Shown here one piece after another: positions 30,048-40,661 of a stretch of 45,496 nt of DNA (its first letter is position 1; each line of letters begins with the position of its first letter). Source of the stretch: Dimorphilus gyrociliatus. Lineage: Eukaryota; Annelida; Polychaeta; Dinophilidae. The notes under the pieces are model-generated. The model was not told the origin of the DNA and did no database searches. It saw only the letters and a program-made list of their open reading frames with translations. The position numbers were made by a program, and so were the translations under genes. Location: positions 1 to 45,496 of the forward strand of contig CAJFCJ010000088.1 in NCBI GenBank assembly GCA_904063045.1, written 5' to 3'.

Positions 30048-31385
30048 ATGAATTTAAAAACATGCTGGTTGTGTACAAAGAAATTTTATTGGAATCAACA
30101 GAAAGTAAGATGCAAACTTTGCAAGCATTTTTATCATAGAAAGTGTTTGAAAAGTAAGTAAATATTTTTCTTTTCTTTCCTTTTTGTAAAACTTACATAT
30201 CTTTAATCAGAAAATGATTATTGTGTTGATTGCTTCAATGTTAGAAGACAAAAAGTTTTAATTAAGTTAAGAAAAATTGTTGAGAAAAAAAATGAAAGTC
30301 ATTCAAATGAAAGTCAAAATGAACTGGGTGCTATGAATAATGAACAATTTCATGAAGAAAATCAACAAGTAAATAACTTGTAACTTTTCTCAGTTGAAAA
30401 ATTGTTAAAATTTTGTTATTTCAGTTGAGACTATCCTTCAATTTTGAAAATTGTATTGAGGATCTATCTGAAGAAGAAAATAATAATTCAAATAACTGTG
30501 ATCAAGATCAAAGAGTTGACATTCAAGATGAAGTATCATTTGATACAAGCAAGGAAATAAGTGTTTATGAAGCAAATGAAAATGATTTTGAAATTGTCAA
30601 GAATGGAAGTAAAAGAGGAAAAGATATTTTATTGCATAATAATTTTTCCTTCTCACTAAAAACAAAAAGCTCTAACATTTGGAGGTGTTCACAAAGATCT
30701 AAAAATGAGACCTGTAATGCTTATATTATTCAAAAAGGTTCAAAATTTCTAATAAAAATCCTAAAGTTGATTTACAAGGATGTGCTTTCCATTTTAAGCA
30801 ATCAATTTTCAGAAACATTCAGGTATTATTAATTCAAAATTAAAGTATAAATAATTTTTAGCCTTTTTTTTGCAGAAGCTGGGTTATATCAATGACTATA
30901 ATAATAAAAACTATGGAGGAAAAATGCTGAGAAAACTCATGTGTCTCTCATATATCCCACATAAATGCATTGTTTCAACATTTAATGAAATAAAGTATGA
31001 ACTCTTAGAGAAAAATTTATATGGAGATTTAGTAGATTATATGGAAAGGACCTATATCTATAGCAACATTTGGAAACCAAAGTATTGGTCTGTGTACAAC
31101 ATGACCATCAGAACTAACAATAATGTTGAAGGATGGCACTGCAGACTAAATACAGCAGTAAGAGCAAATGAAAATTTCTACAATCTTGTAAATGAATTAG
31201 CCAGAGAAGCTGATTTAATTACAATTTATAAGAAGCTACTTTCTGAAAACAAGTTAAAGGGAATGCAAAGAATAAAACAAGCCTACCTATAATCTAAAAT
31301 ATTTAATTTATGGGACAACTTGGAAACTAATAAAATCACTTTAGATAATCTTTTAGATAGATTAGCGGAGTTAAACATTGCATGA
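30048..31385 (+). pseudogene. MULE-C: PHD-like finger + FLYWCH + transposase C-terminal part
   Basis: Exons 30048-30153, 30211-30368, 30425-30822 and 30876-31385 with GT-AG introns of about 53-57 bp. Exon 1 starts MNLKTCWLC with CKLC and HRKC pairs; the last pair, CVDC, is at the start of exon 2, exactly as in MULE-A. Exon 3 has an acidic stretch and FLYWCH motifs (KRGKDILLHNNFSF, IWRCSQRS). It then jumps, with a frame change near 30750, to QGCAFHFKQSIFR, so the first catalytic Asp region is deleted. Exon 4 has TNNNVEGWHCRLN. A one-base frameshift near 31290 precedes the end (KIFNLWDNLE, stop 31383-31385). Confidence 0.8.
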
Positions 31386-31538
31386 TTATTAAGTTTAATA
31401 GTAGTTGTTTGTAATTTTGTGTTTTTTTTGTATGTTTTGCTTGTAGTGTTTTGATATTTAACATTCTATACATCAATAGCAAATATTAATAAAGATAAAC
31501 ATTGTTCAAATTACAGTTTTGAATATAAATTTATAGGT

Positions 31539-31664
31539 TAAATTGTCCTGAAAAGGCTGGATTGTCTCAAAATTCACTGAATTGCAAATAGGCCGAATTG
31601 TCCCAAAAACAGGCTGAATTGTCTCAAAAACAGGCCAAACTGTCCCAGGCTGAATTGTCCCTAC
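31539..31664. repeat. MULE-C right terminal tandem array
   Basis: Inverse of the left array: about six CAGGCTGAATTGTCCC-type units, some degraded (for example ATTGTCTCAAAATTC), ending GAATTGTCCCTAC just before the duplicated target. Confidence 0.87.
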
Positions 31665-32606
31665 ATGGCCCATTCCATCATACAAGTTTGGAAGCAACTC
31701 TGGATTCTTCTTTATGAGCTCATAGGAACACTGTTTAATTTTTTCCCATAATTCATCCTCTGACTCAAACTGTTGCCCATCCTAGACCATTGTTTTTGTT
31801 AGGTGCCACATGTTTTCGATCAGGCTAAGGTCGGGGCTCCTTGCTGGCCAATCAATGGTCTTAATTTCATTTTTTTTAAAGGCCCTTGCTGTTGCTCTTG
31901 CTGTATGGCAGCCAGCATTATCTTGCTGGAAGATGTACTTCCTGCCCATTTTTACCTCAATCTCTTCTATAACAGGAAGAACATCTTCCACAATGAAGGA
32001 GCTATAAATTTCTGCATTTAATCTTTTCTTTATCATCCATAATTCAAATATGCTGTCAGATGTGATCAACCCCCAGACCAATACTCTGCCTCTTCCCATA
32101 TTTTTCGTCACCCTAAAGTCCTCTTGGCTATTGTTGGTCCAGGTCCTAAAGTCATCAGGTCCACTTAGTGAGAATCTAGCCTCATTGGTGAAAATTACTC
32201 TAGACCAGTCTAGATTATCACTAATCATTTTGAGGCAATATTCTTTTCGCCAGTTACAATCTTTAGAGGTGAGATCTGTTCTTTGCCTGATTCTAGTATT
32301 TGAAATTTTGCCTTTTTAGCTCCCTCTAACATGGTTCTAACATTTACATCTACTTCTAATTCTTTCAAAACCTTTGCTGCTGTCACCCTTTGCTTATTAT
32401 CTTTCAGCTTCTTGATGATCCTTTTCATCCTGGCTATCTCTCTGTCTGAAAGCTTCTTCCCTATTGTCTTGCTCTGGCTCTTTATAGTTGATGGTGTTTC
32501 TTACTGATGATGATGCCATTCCTAAAACCCATGCCATGGCCCTTAATTTCCCTATTTCTGCATATTTTCTGACTATGAGCTCTCTAATATCTTTATTCCA
32601 CACCAT

Positions 32607-32747
32607 TATTAAAAAAAGTAGTATAACTATAATATACAGTAATTGAAAAAGTCTATAACTAAGAAACTTAACTTAAAAAAACAAATAAGTTGAAAAAAAA
32701 GCTGTTTGAGATGTCTATTTGAATGCCAAACCAGATGTCAAGGAAGT
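32607..32747. other. Tc1 5' leader
   Basis: AT-rich sequence between the Tc1 transposase start and its right terminal repeat. No gene. Confidence 0.6.
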
Positions 32748-32943
32748 GTGCCAATAATTGTGTCGTTTGGCCAAATAAGGAAAAAACTTATGAAAATTCC
32801 TAGAAATATTTTGCTAATAATATTTACAAAATATGATGATTTTGTCAAATTTTCTGTAATATTATGTAAATATAACTCTTTTTCTATATAAATTTAGACA
32901 AATAAAATACTTTACTGCGAACAAACATTTTTAACTGTTAATT

Positions 32944-33165
32944 ACAAATTGGCCTATCAGAATTTGGGGTGTGCCTATATACATGTCATCTACTCTATAT
33001 TGTTTGGATGATTTTCTAACAAATATAGAGATAACACAAGGAAAACTATCAATTCTAAAAGAGATTGGAGAAGTTACAGGAATTTCTTCCTTGCAACAAC
33101 TGTATTTGTCCTTTTGGATCTTTTATCCATTTGTACTCACACAAATAGAATTAAAGGTTAAATGA
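32944..33165 (+). CDS. unknown gene fragment, paralogue of 29240-29476
   Basis: Frame reading WPIRIWGVPIYMSSTLY and ending in a stop at 33163-33165. It aligns with SPIKIRGVPTYLSLTLYDIF on the other side of the Tc1 element, in opposite orientation. Product unknown; exon limits uncertain. Confidence 0.4.
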   Translation, partial: TNWPIRIWGVPIYMSSTLYCLDDFLTNIEITQGKLSILKEIGEVTGISSLQQLYLSFWIFYPFVLTQIELKVK

Positions 33166-33462
33166 ATCAATGTATTGAAGGTAACTACAGGGTTTTGCCA
33201 ATAGAATATGTATTCATTAAATGACTTGCAATCTGACACTATAGTCTAAAGTCTTCCAGCTAAAGATTGAAGAGACTGACAAGCTTTGTAAATGTGTGGA
33301 AAAAAACAAACTTGAAGACAAAATGTCACAATTTTTAAATACATATCTTAATGTTCTTTGTTCCTTTGCCAAATCAATAGTGGCTCCATCTACTATAATT
33401 ATATAAACATAATAAAACAAACAGTTTTATAAAAATAAATGTCCATTAATCGGGATTGTCAT

Positions 33463-36400
33463 CTATTGAAATGATTCCACCTTTTGTTCTGCATAGTTTA
33501 CAACTAGACGAGTCTTCTTCTCAATTAAAAGGACAGTTTCTCCAGTTTCTGATTGGTGCCGCATAGTATATCTTAAATTAGATGGATCATATATGTGTTT
33601 GTTTATTGTCTCAATAGCTTCTCTAACATCATCAGACACATCATCAGGCATTAAATATCTTAAATTATGACTGTATGAATTCTCTGAAGACTTTAGGAAG
33701 TTGAGAGATTTAAGAGCCTTTTCACAAGCCTGGAATTATGTGTTTATTACATTTTTGACATTGGCAAAAATTAAGATTTAAAAAAAAGATAATAATACAA
33801 ACTTGATGACATTTATATAATGCCCATCTGCTTTTTGTATAATCACTTGGAACTGCTTGTAAGTCATCCTTTGCTAATTCAATATATTGCTTTGCACAAA
33901 ATGGGCTTGGATATGAGCTGGAATTTCTCGATACAGATTTGAACATTGCTTGTGCCTTTATTCTTTCTCTTACAGTAATTTCCAGTTTTCTTTATAAAAA
34001 AAATAATAGAATAATCAGACAAATAATCAAAAACTACTTAAAGTTGTTACTTACTCTTCGATAAATTGTATTACTTCTGGTGTAAAATTAGTCAGTACAA
34101 TGTCATAAATAGTTGCTTTCATATCAATGCATTTATCTTTGTACTTGTCTTCATGTTTTTCTTCCAACCAGTTGAAGAATATTTCAATTATACACTGATA
34201 TAAAAACAACAACAACATTAACAATTGATTTTAATTTCATTGGCAAGCCAAAACAAAAACACATACCTTTTTTTGTACTTCTACATCAAATTGTTTTAAT
34301 GATAGTAGATCTCTTTCTATTGAAGTCTTATTACAATTCATTACATAATATTCAATTTTTCCTTTATTATTATCAGTGTTGGTGTAAAATAGATCATATC
34401 CTTTTGCTTTTATATACCTTTGTGGTTGATATTCAATAGTGTATTCATTATTCCAGATGTTGTCTTCATCAATTGAAACAATTTCAATTATCTGACAAAC
34501 TCGAAATATAGCTTTGTATTGTTCATTAGTAATATTTGTAGCCAAGAAACTATTTAGACTGGTTGTTTCCTGAAATATGACCAATTCATTTATTTCAAAT
34601 TTTAATTTTAGGAGAAATAGGCCTAAAATCTCTCCTTCAAGCAAAATTTGACCAGGAATAGAATCATTTTCTGCACATTTTTGCATAGTGAAATTCTTGT
34701 TATCTAATATTTTTGGTATATCATTAATATTATGAGTATAAAGACAATTGAAAAGAACTTCAATAACTCTTTCATTATCTTCTAACAAATCAAACAATAG
34801 ACGATCAGCTAACTCTTTGGCCTGTTCTCTCCTATCATTTTCCAATATATCATTTTTAATATCCATATTTAGATAAAATACAATCTGCTCTTTAGTTTTG
34901 TTTTCAATAAAGTAGTTGGAGTTTACAATATGATTTTCACTTTTAAAACTCAATGAAATATTCAGATTTGACACTAATTTCATTTCAATATTTGTTAATC
35001 TTTTTAGATATCTTTCTTTAACATTTTCAAGTCCAATTTGACAAATCATTGAAATCAGAGCTGTTTTTAATGGCATAGATCTCAAACGACTTTTCCAAAA
35101 ACTTCCAACACAGCTGTTTTGTATATTAAATTGAGACTCTTTAAAATTTTCAATCTTTTTTTCAACAACTTCAGACAAAATTTTTGGCCAAAATGTTTTA
35201 ATCCAATTATAAAAGAACAGTTTTGATGAAATCAAGTCGAAGCATTCAATAGAATTATGCTTTATCAGTTTTTCTTCGAATTGTTCCTGTAGTTGTATAT
35301 CAATAAAATAAAGTTGCTGAGAAGGTTTCAGAAAGTAATTGCCATTGTTTCCTTGCGTTATCAGATACAGTTGAGATTCAATTTCATCAATTTTTTTTGT
35401 TTGAATCATGCATTGAAGATGTTTTATTATTAATTTAACTGCACATAATTGTTTTTCATTTAAAGGAGCATTATGCTGATTAGTATCTTTATAAATTTCA
35501 CTCAGAATGTTACATAAGCCTTGAGGGTTAATCTTTTTCATTAATCCTATTTTATGTAAGAATTGTTGATGTTCAAATAAGTATTCAGGTCTCTTATAGA
35601 AATATCCAGGAATATCGTATAATATACTTTGATCTTCGTGCAAACTCTGTATTTTGACCATATCAACTAATTTACTATAATCATCGTTGAAAATTGGTAC
35701 TTGTAGAATATTTATAACATTTTCTATTGGTTCCTTAGTCTTAGCTAAATATTTTAAAATATATTTGTATATTTCAATGCTTGTCTTTACTTTATTACAA
35801 TTGTTTTCTATTTCTATTTCTTTCCTTAAAATTTCATTTAAACTTTGCAGGTTTGATTGAAAATCTGCAATAGAAACTTTATGTTTAACACGAAATTTTT
35901 CAAGAATTGAAAAATTAGTTAAAGGAAGTATGGTGATTTGGGGAAGCATATGAAAAGCTATCCAAAACAATGCATATTTCTCCTCATGACAATTTAAATA
36001 TGAATTTTTGATTGGAATTAAACATTCCGCTGATTTGCTCAAGTCTTTATATTCATTTTTAACTTCACAAGGATAAATAAAGGGATAATTAATAATTTTT
36101 TCCAACTGATCATCAGTCCATTCAGATAAATCATTGTCAAAAAGATATTGAAGTATCTGCACATCATATCCTTCTTTTGGATGTTTTGCAGCTATTTGAC
36201 AGAATTTCAAGCAAATTTCAGCTGTGATAATCTCATTCATTCCTAAAGCAATCAAAAGATTCTCTATATCAAAATAAGGATTCTTATAATAAATATAAAA
36301 CTCTGTTTTTTGTAATATAAAGTTTTTATAAATTGGAATTCTTTTAAAATCAAACATCTTTTCAAAATTACTAAAATTCATACTAAACGTATCCGATGGT

Positions 36401-37119
36401 TTTCTATATTCTCCATCTAAACATTGAACAAATTCAATGGATTCTAGAGTTTTAGTGTCATACTTATGTTTTTTCTTCTTCAGTTCCGGTTTCAGACAGT
36501 CTGATAATTTTTCTAGGTATTGAACTTGCTGTTCTGTTGTAAAATTCTTGAAATGTTTTAAAATATATTTTTCAAAGAAGTAGACTTGTGAAACAAGCTT
36601 GGCTTCATCTTGAAGTAAAAATTTTCCAATATAAGAATCCTTGTATATTTTATAGTCTAGAATTTCAATATTATCATTAGATTTCCACAAATTATCATTT
36701 GTAAAGTCAGAACTCAAACTATTGTCCAAGAAATAAATAATCTTATTATTTAAAGATATAAATTTGTTATCAATTGTTTTAAAAATTGGTAAATGAAGTA
36801 GCTTTTTATTACAATTCTCTTCTTCAAGTTTTAAAAGCCCACAAAATATATTATTTAAATGTTTTTTTTCCAACTTTTCATAATTTAGTTTTGGTAAAAT
36901 ATTTCCATCATATAATGTTAAACACAATATAAAATCAGAAGTGTTATGATAACTGGAAAAAATGAAATTTTGAAAATTTTGTAAAAGTTTCACTAAAATC
37001 TCATTGTTGATTGGTTGAAAAATATTTAAATTTTTAATTATTTCATAATTTTCAACACAAATTGCTCTACCATACTTTATGCCAATAATGTAACTTTTGT
37101 CTGCCGATTCACAAGGTAG
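33463..37119 (-). pseudogene. sacsin-like protein, C-terminal ~1150 residues with HEPN domain
   Basis: Four exons, 37119-34267, 34194-34055, 33989-33803 and 33729-33463, join in frame with GT-AG introns of 65-73 bp (3447 nt in all). The long first exon resembles sacsin repeat regions: LHLPIFKTIDNKFISLNNK, LPQITILPLTNFSILEKF and later similar blocks. The last two exons form a HEPN domain: FCAKQYIELAKDDLQAV, ALYKCHQ, ACEKALKSL. Sacsin-like proteins combine such repeats with a C-terminal HEPN and are linked to chaperone function; I see no J-domain HPD motif. The N-terminal part is missing: the E3 LTR begins directly at 37120, in the coding sequence. Identification as sacsin family is moderately sure; HEPN is clearer. 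Confidence 0.72.
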
Positions 37120-37754
37120 TGTACAACTTTGGTTATATTTTACATGCTTGAACTCTATTATTTTATGCAACATATACATGTACATCTTAAAACCTACGCA
37201 AGAAAATGCTATAACATTGGCCAAACATAAGTCTGATTAGTCAGCTTGAAGGTTCATCTTTAATTACCAATAAAGGTTTGGCCAAGTTATAATTTAATTA
37301 ACTTGCCTAGGGTGTGGCCAAGTTATAATTCAATTAACCTTCCTAAATGTTGAACCTTGTAACATCCTGTTACTAAAGATAAATATGAACTACACATTTC
37401 GGCAACTGTAAAGTGATGATTGGATGTCAGAGACAAACCTCAAAGTATATAAATCCTCATTATTCTCATTTGGCATGCAGCTTCCATCTGGACCCAAGGA
37501 CCTGGGAAAATCATCTGGAAACAACCTCCACTGGAACCTTCCATCTACTCCTCAACATTGGAAGACAGTTTGGTAATTTGGCAACCTGCTATTACAAACT
37601 ATCTACTCTGCTATTGAACTCTCATATTGTTACTTGCTTAAGTATTATTATTGCGAATAAACCATTTTAATTTAAACATTTGTTTAAAGGTTCGAGTAGA
37701 ACCAGTATTGTTATAACTTGCAAACGCATAGATTTTGCCAGCAAGAGCAGTACA
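37120..37754 (+). repeat. 5' LTR of E3 (635 bp)
   Basis: I see no differences from the E2 3' LTR. TATA-like motif at 37446-37453, AATAAA at 37656-37661. Confidence 0.95.
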
Positions 37755-37758
37755 AATT

Positions 37759-37776
37759 TGGCGCAGTCGACAGGAT
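37759..37776 (+). promoter_or_regulatory. primer-binding site of E3, tRNA-Ser-like
   Basis: Identical to the E2 site, four bases after the LTR. Confidence 0.75.
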
Positions 37777-37814
37777 ATTCTTTTGGTTTATTCAAAAGTT
37801 TTGAGAAAGTAAAT

Positions 37815-40661
37815 ATGGCAGAAGAAGGAAATGGAAACGCCACTGGGGCAGTTACAGACTCTAACCCTTCAACCCCAGCAACTCCAACAATTACAATTCA
37901 GCCAGCAGGAATGTCAGAAAGGCAACAAAGACTAATTGAAGACTATGATAGATTGGTGAGTGAAATGAAAAGAAATCGAATCACAATTCCAACAGATCAT
38001 GGAGATGGAACACATCACCCAGCACAGAACCCAAATGTTGATATCACAACAGTAATTCAAGCATTAAGGGCTGCTTGGGACCGCCCTCAAAGAACTATTC
38101 TCAAGTTGTATGATGGAAGCAAGGAGTGTTCAAAATTCAAAGAAGACTTTAATCAGGCATGTTATGCTTATGGTTGGATAGGAGAAGATGTTGTGAAAGC
38201 AAATCTTTTAGATTATTTAACTGGTCCTGCAAAGGATTTGGTGTTGGCTCTGGATGGAGAGCCTACTGTGGAGGAAATATGGAAAGCCCTCCATGACGAA
38301 TTTGATCTAGATCCTTTGGAGTATCAGGAGAAATTGCTTAACTTAAAGCAAATGAATGGCGAAAGTGTGGTTCAGTTTGTTAATAGAGCAAAGAAATTGA
38401 TAAAGAGGTTTTCTCCACCTAGACCAATGGAACCACAATTGCTTGCAACTATGAAAGAAATAAAACTGATGGAAGTTTTACAAAGAGGATTACAACAGGA
38501 TATTCTACATTTAGTGTACACCTTACATCCTAAATGTCAAACATTGGCAGAACTATATGAGGCTGCTAAGCAAGCAGAAACTTCATTAAAACTAACTCAA
38601 AGAAAACCGATCACAATGGTGTCAAAATTGGAAACTCAACAAAGAAAAGAGACCAAAAAGACCCAGGTAATCAGAAAAGATGCTTCTACAGAAACCCCAA
38701 ATTTCTGGAATAGAAAGCATGTACCTGACAACAAAAATGCTACTAAAGAAAAGTTTTCAAGCCAAAAAGTCCAAAAGTATGCACCAACTACAACAAATAG
38801 GTATTATAAGAAAAATCAACCAGCAAAGACAATACTGAAAGAGGAACCTAAGCTACAAAAATTAGAAACATTAGACAATGAAAGCATGTCAGAAAACGAC
38901 GAAGTTCAAGATATTCTCTGTTTTTCAGATAGTGATGAATCCACTTGTCAGCTGTTACAAAGCAAACAATCTGAGCGAAATGCTTCAACATTTATTGGAC
39001 AATTTGAAACTAATACAGGTTTTAAGTTTGATGCCTTGATAGACTCTGGTAGTGACAGATCTTTCATTTCAAAAAAGGTATTAAGACAAGTTCAAGGAAA
39101 AGCATCCTTCCCAGAACAAACTGTGAAAAATGCTAGAGATGCTTCAGGAAATAGCATCGAGATATGTGGAGAAATCATTCTCAGACTTTATTTTAATGAA
39201 AAGATTATTAAACAACGCTTTCTGATCAACAAAATCATTACACAACAATGTATTATTGGGTGTGACTTTCTACAACAAAATGGAGCTACCCTTGACTTTG
39301 GCAAGAGACAGATTATACTCCAGCCAGGTACAGAAAAGAATTACCCTGTTGGAACACAACACTTATCTTTCAAAGGGTTTTACCCAGTTCCTCTTATTAT
39401 GAAAAAGAATGAGAGTCAAATACATACCCTTCAGACAACAATTGAACAAGAAAATCCCGAGATGAAGAACAAAGTTACCCAAATTCTGGCAAAATATAAA
39501 GAAACTATTGCAGAAGACAGATTTGATATTGGCAATCCAGAGGTACCACCCTTGGAAATAACTCTTGAACCAGGTTCAACACCATATAGACAAAGGCCAT
39601 ATAGAATGCCTCCTCAAAAACAAGAAGAATGTAAGCAACAGATAGCTGAATTGGTAAAAAGCAAAGTTATTCAACCAAGCAAGAGCAATTGGGCTTCACC
39701 AATTGTTTTCGTAAGAAAGAAGGAAGGTAGTCTACGAATGTGTGTAGATTATAGAAAACTAAACAAAATGACAGTTAAAAACAAGTATCCACTGCCAAAT
39801 CAAGATGATCTTTTTGACCATTTGGGAGGAGGAAATAAATTCTTTTCTACAATGGATTTGACAAGTGCATACCACCACATTAACATCAAGAAAGAAGATA
39901 GGTCTAAAACAGCATTTATTACACCTTTTGGCTTGTTTGAATTTATTAAGATGCCTTTTGGATTAACCAATGCCCCTCCTCATTTTAGTTATGTAATGAA
40001 TTCATTTGTGCTAAAGGATGTAAAGCATTTGTGCCTAAACTACCTTGATGACATAATAATATTTACCAAGTCGCTGGACCAACATTGGGAAGCATTGGAG
40101 ACCATTCTTCAACAGATTCAAAAGTACAATTTTAAGATTAAACTAAGTAAATGTGTGTTTTTGAAAGAACAAGTTCAATTCTTGGGACACATTGTATCAG
40201 AAAAGGGGATTGAAACAGATAAGTCCAAGACAGATAAATTATATAATTTACAGCCACCAGTGTTTGCAAATTCACTACTAAGCTTTGTTGCATTTTGTGG
40301 CTATTACAGAAAATTTATACAAGATTTTGCAAGAGTAGCTAAACCTCTGTATATGTTAATGAAACTACATGGGAAAAAGGATAAATTGCAATGGACTGAG
40401 GAAGCCAAGCAATCATTTTTCAAGTTGAGAGATGCAGTAGTTAACCCTCCTGTATTACAACTACCTGATTTTGCTAAAGATTTTCACTTAACAACAGATG
40501 CATCGAATGTAGCTGTAGGAGGAGTTCTTGAACAAGTTTATGTAGATGAGAATGGGAAGAAAACAATGAAACCCATTGCCTACGCTTCAAAACAATTCAA
40601 CAATAATCAAATGAAATATGCAGCCTATCAAAAGGAAGCATTTGGGTTTACTGGGTTGTAA
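37815..40661 (+). CDS. Gag - protease 1 - RT - RNase H (E3)
   Basis: 948 codons from the ATG at 37815 (MAEEGNG), the first good start after LTR and primer site; the frame is open upstream through the LTR end, but that is not expected to be translated. Gag: Ty3-like capsid, basic linker, no CCHC knuckle. Protease 1: DSG at 39042-39050, GCDFLQ near 39260. RT: SLRMCVDYRKLNK, LTSAYHHI, FGLTNAP and catalytic YLDD at 40041-40052. RNase H starts with HLTTDASNVAVGGVL near 40490 but the frame stops at 40659-40661 after KEAFGFTGL. The rest of RNase H (YTDHQSL, NRADALTR) is one frame away. The same stop occurs in E2. Confidence 0.95.
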   Translation: MAEEGNGNATGAVTDSNPSTPATPTITIQPAGMSERQQRLIEDYDRLVSEMKRNRITIPTDHGDGTHHPAQNPNVDITTVIQALRAAWDRPQRTILKLYDGSKECSKFKEDFNQACYAYGWIGEDVVKANLLDYLTGPAKDLVLALDGEPTVEEIWKALHDEFDLDPLEYQEKLLNLKQMNGESVVQFVNRAKKLIKRFSPPRPMEPQLLATMKEIKLMEVLQRGLQQDILHLVYTLHPKCQTLAELYEAAKQAETSLKLTQRKPITMVSKLETQQRKETKKTQVIRKDASTETPNFWNRKHVPDNKNATKEKFSSQKVQKYAPTTTNRYYKKNQPAKTILKEEPKLQKLETLDNESMSENDEVQDILCFSDSDESTCQLLQSKQSERNASTFIGQFETNTGFKFDALIDSGSDRSFISKKVLRQVQGKASFPEQTVKNARDASGNSIEICGEIILRLYFNEKIIKQRFLINKIITQQCIIGCDFLQQNGATLDFGKRQIILQPGTEKNYPVGTQHLSFKGFYPVPLIMKKNESQIHTLQTTIEQENPEMKNKVTQILAKYKETIAEDRFDIGNPEVPPLEITLEPGSTPYRQRPYRMPPQKQEECKQQIAELVKSKVIQPSKSNWASPIVFVRKKEGSLRMCVDYRKLNKMTVKNKYPLPNQDDLFDHLGGGNKFFSTMDLTSAYHHINIKKEDRSKTAFITPFGLFEFIKMPFGLTNAPPHFSYVMNSFVLKDVKHLCLNYLDDIIIFTKSLDQHWEALETILQQIQKYNFKIKLSKCVFLKEQVQFLGHIVSEKGIETDKSKTDKLYNLQPPVFANSLLSFVAFCGYYRKFIQDFARVAKPLYMLMKLHGKKDKLQWTEEAKQSFFKLRDAVVNPPVLQLPDFAKDFHLTTDASNVAVGGVLEQVYVDENGKKTMKPIAYASKQFNNNQMKYAAYQKEAFGFTGL

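Larger units (their letters stand above)
29741..31664 (+). mobile_element. MULE-C: foldback-like Mutator element nested in Tc1
   Basis: 1924 bp bounded by inverted arrays of a ~20-bp unit (GGGACAATTCGGCCTG type) and flanked by an exact 11-bp direct repeat, ATGGCCCATTC, at 29730-29740 and 31665-31675. A 9-11-bp target duplication is typical of Mutator-like elements. Long inverted ends built from tandem repeats recall foldback elements such as Drosophila FB/NOF, where NOF encodes a MULE-type transposase. Confidence 0.87.
29682..32606 (-). pseudogene. Tc1-like transposase (DD34E), degenerate and split by MULE-C
   Basis: Starts at 32606 (MVWNKDIRELIV). The helix-turn-helix region and linker are spread over at least two frames (breaks near 32480 and 32300). 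The catalytic part (32228-31782) has FTNEARFSLSGPD, FQQDNAGCH and SPDLSLIENMW; the spacing from the second Asp to Glu is 34 residues. The first catalytic residue is Asn (TNE) where the family has Asp (TDE), so it is probably inactive. The C-terminal end is interrupted at 31675. On the far side of MULE-C (29740-29682) the frame resumes with the family's usual ending (HRISKCIKREGRHIQR) and a stop. Confidence 0.87.
29612..32790 (-). mobile_element. Tc1-like DNA transposon interrupted by MULE-C
   Basis: Terminal inverted repeats of about 43 bp at 29614-29656 and 32748-32790 share CTTATTTGGCCAAA and ATTATTGGCAC. TA dinucleotides sit at 29612-29613 and 32789-32790. Without the 1935 bp of MULE-C and its duplicated target, the element is about 1.24 kb, a normal Tc1 size. 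The transposase is on the minus strand. Confidence 0.88.

Noticed and set aside
40630-40650. Canonical -1 frameshift site (GGGTTTA).
   Set aside because: The zero frame reads GGG TTT A, not the G GGT TTA phase needed for simultaneous slippage. A homopolymer error is at least as likely.
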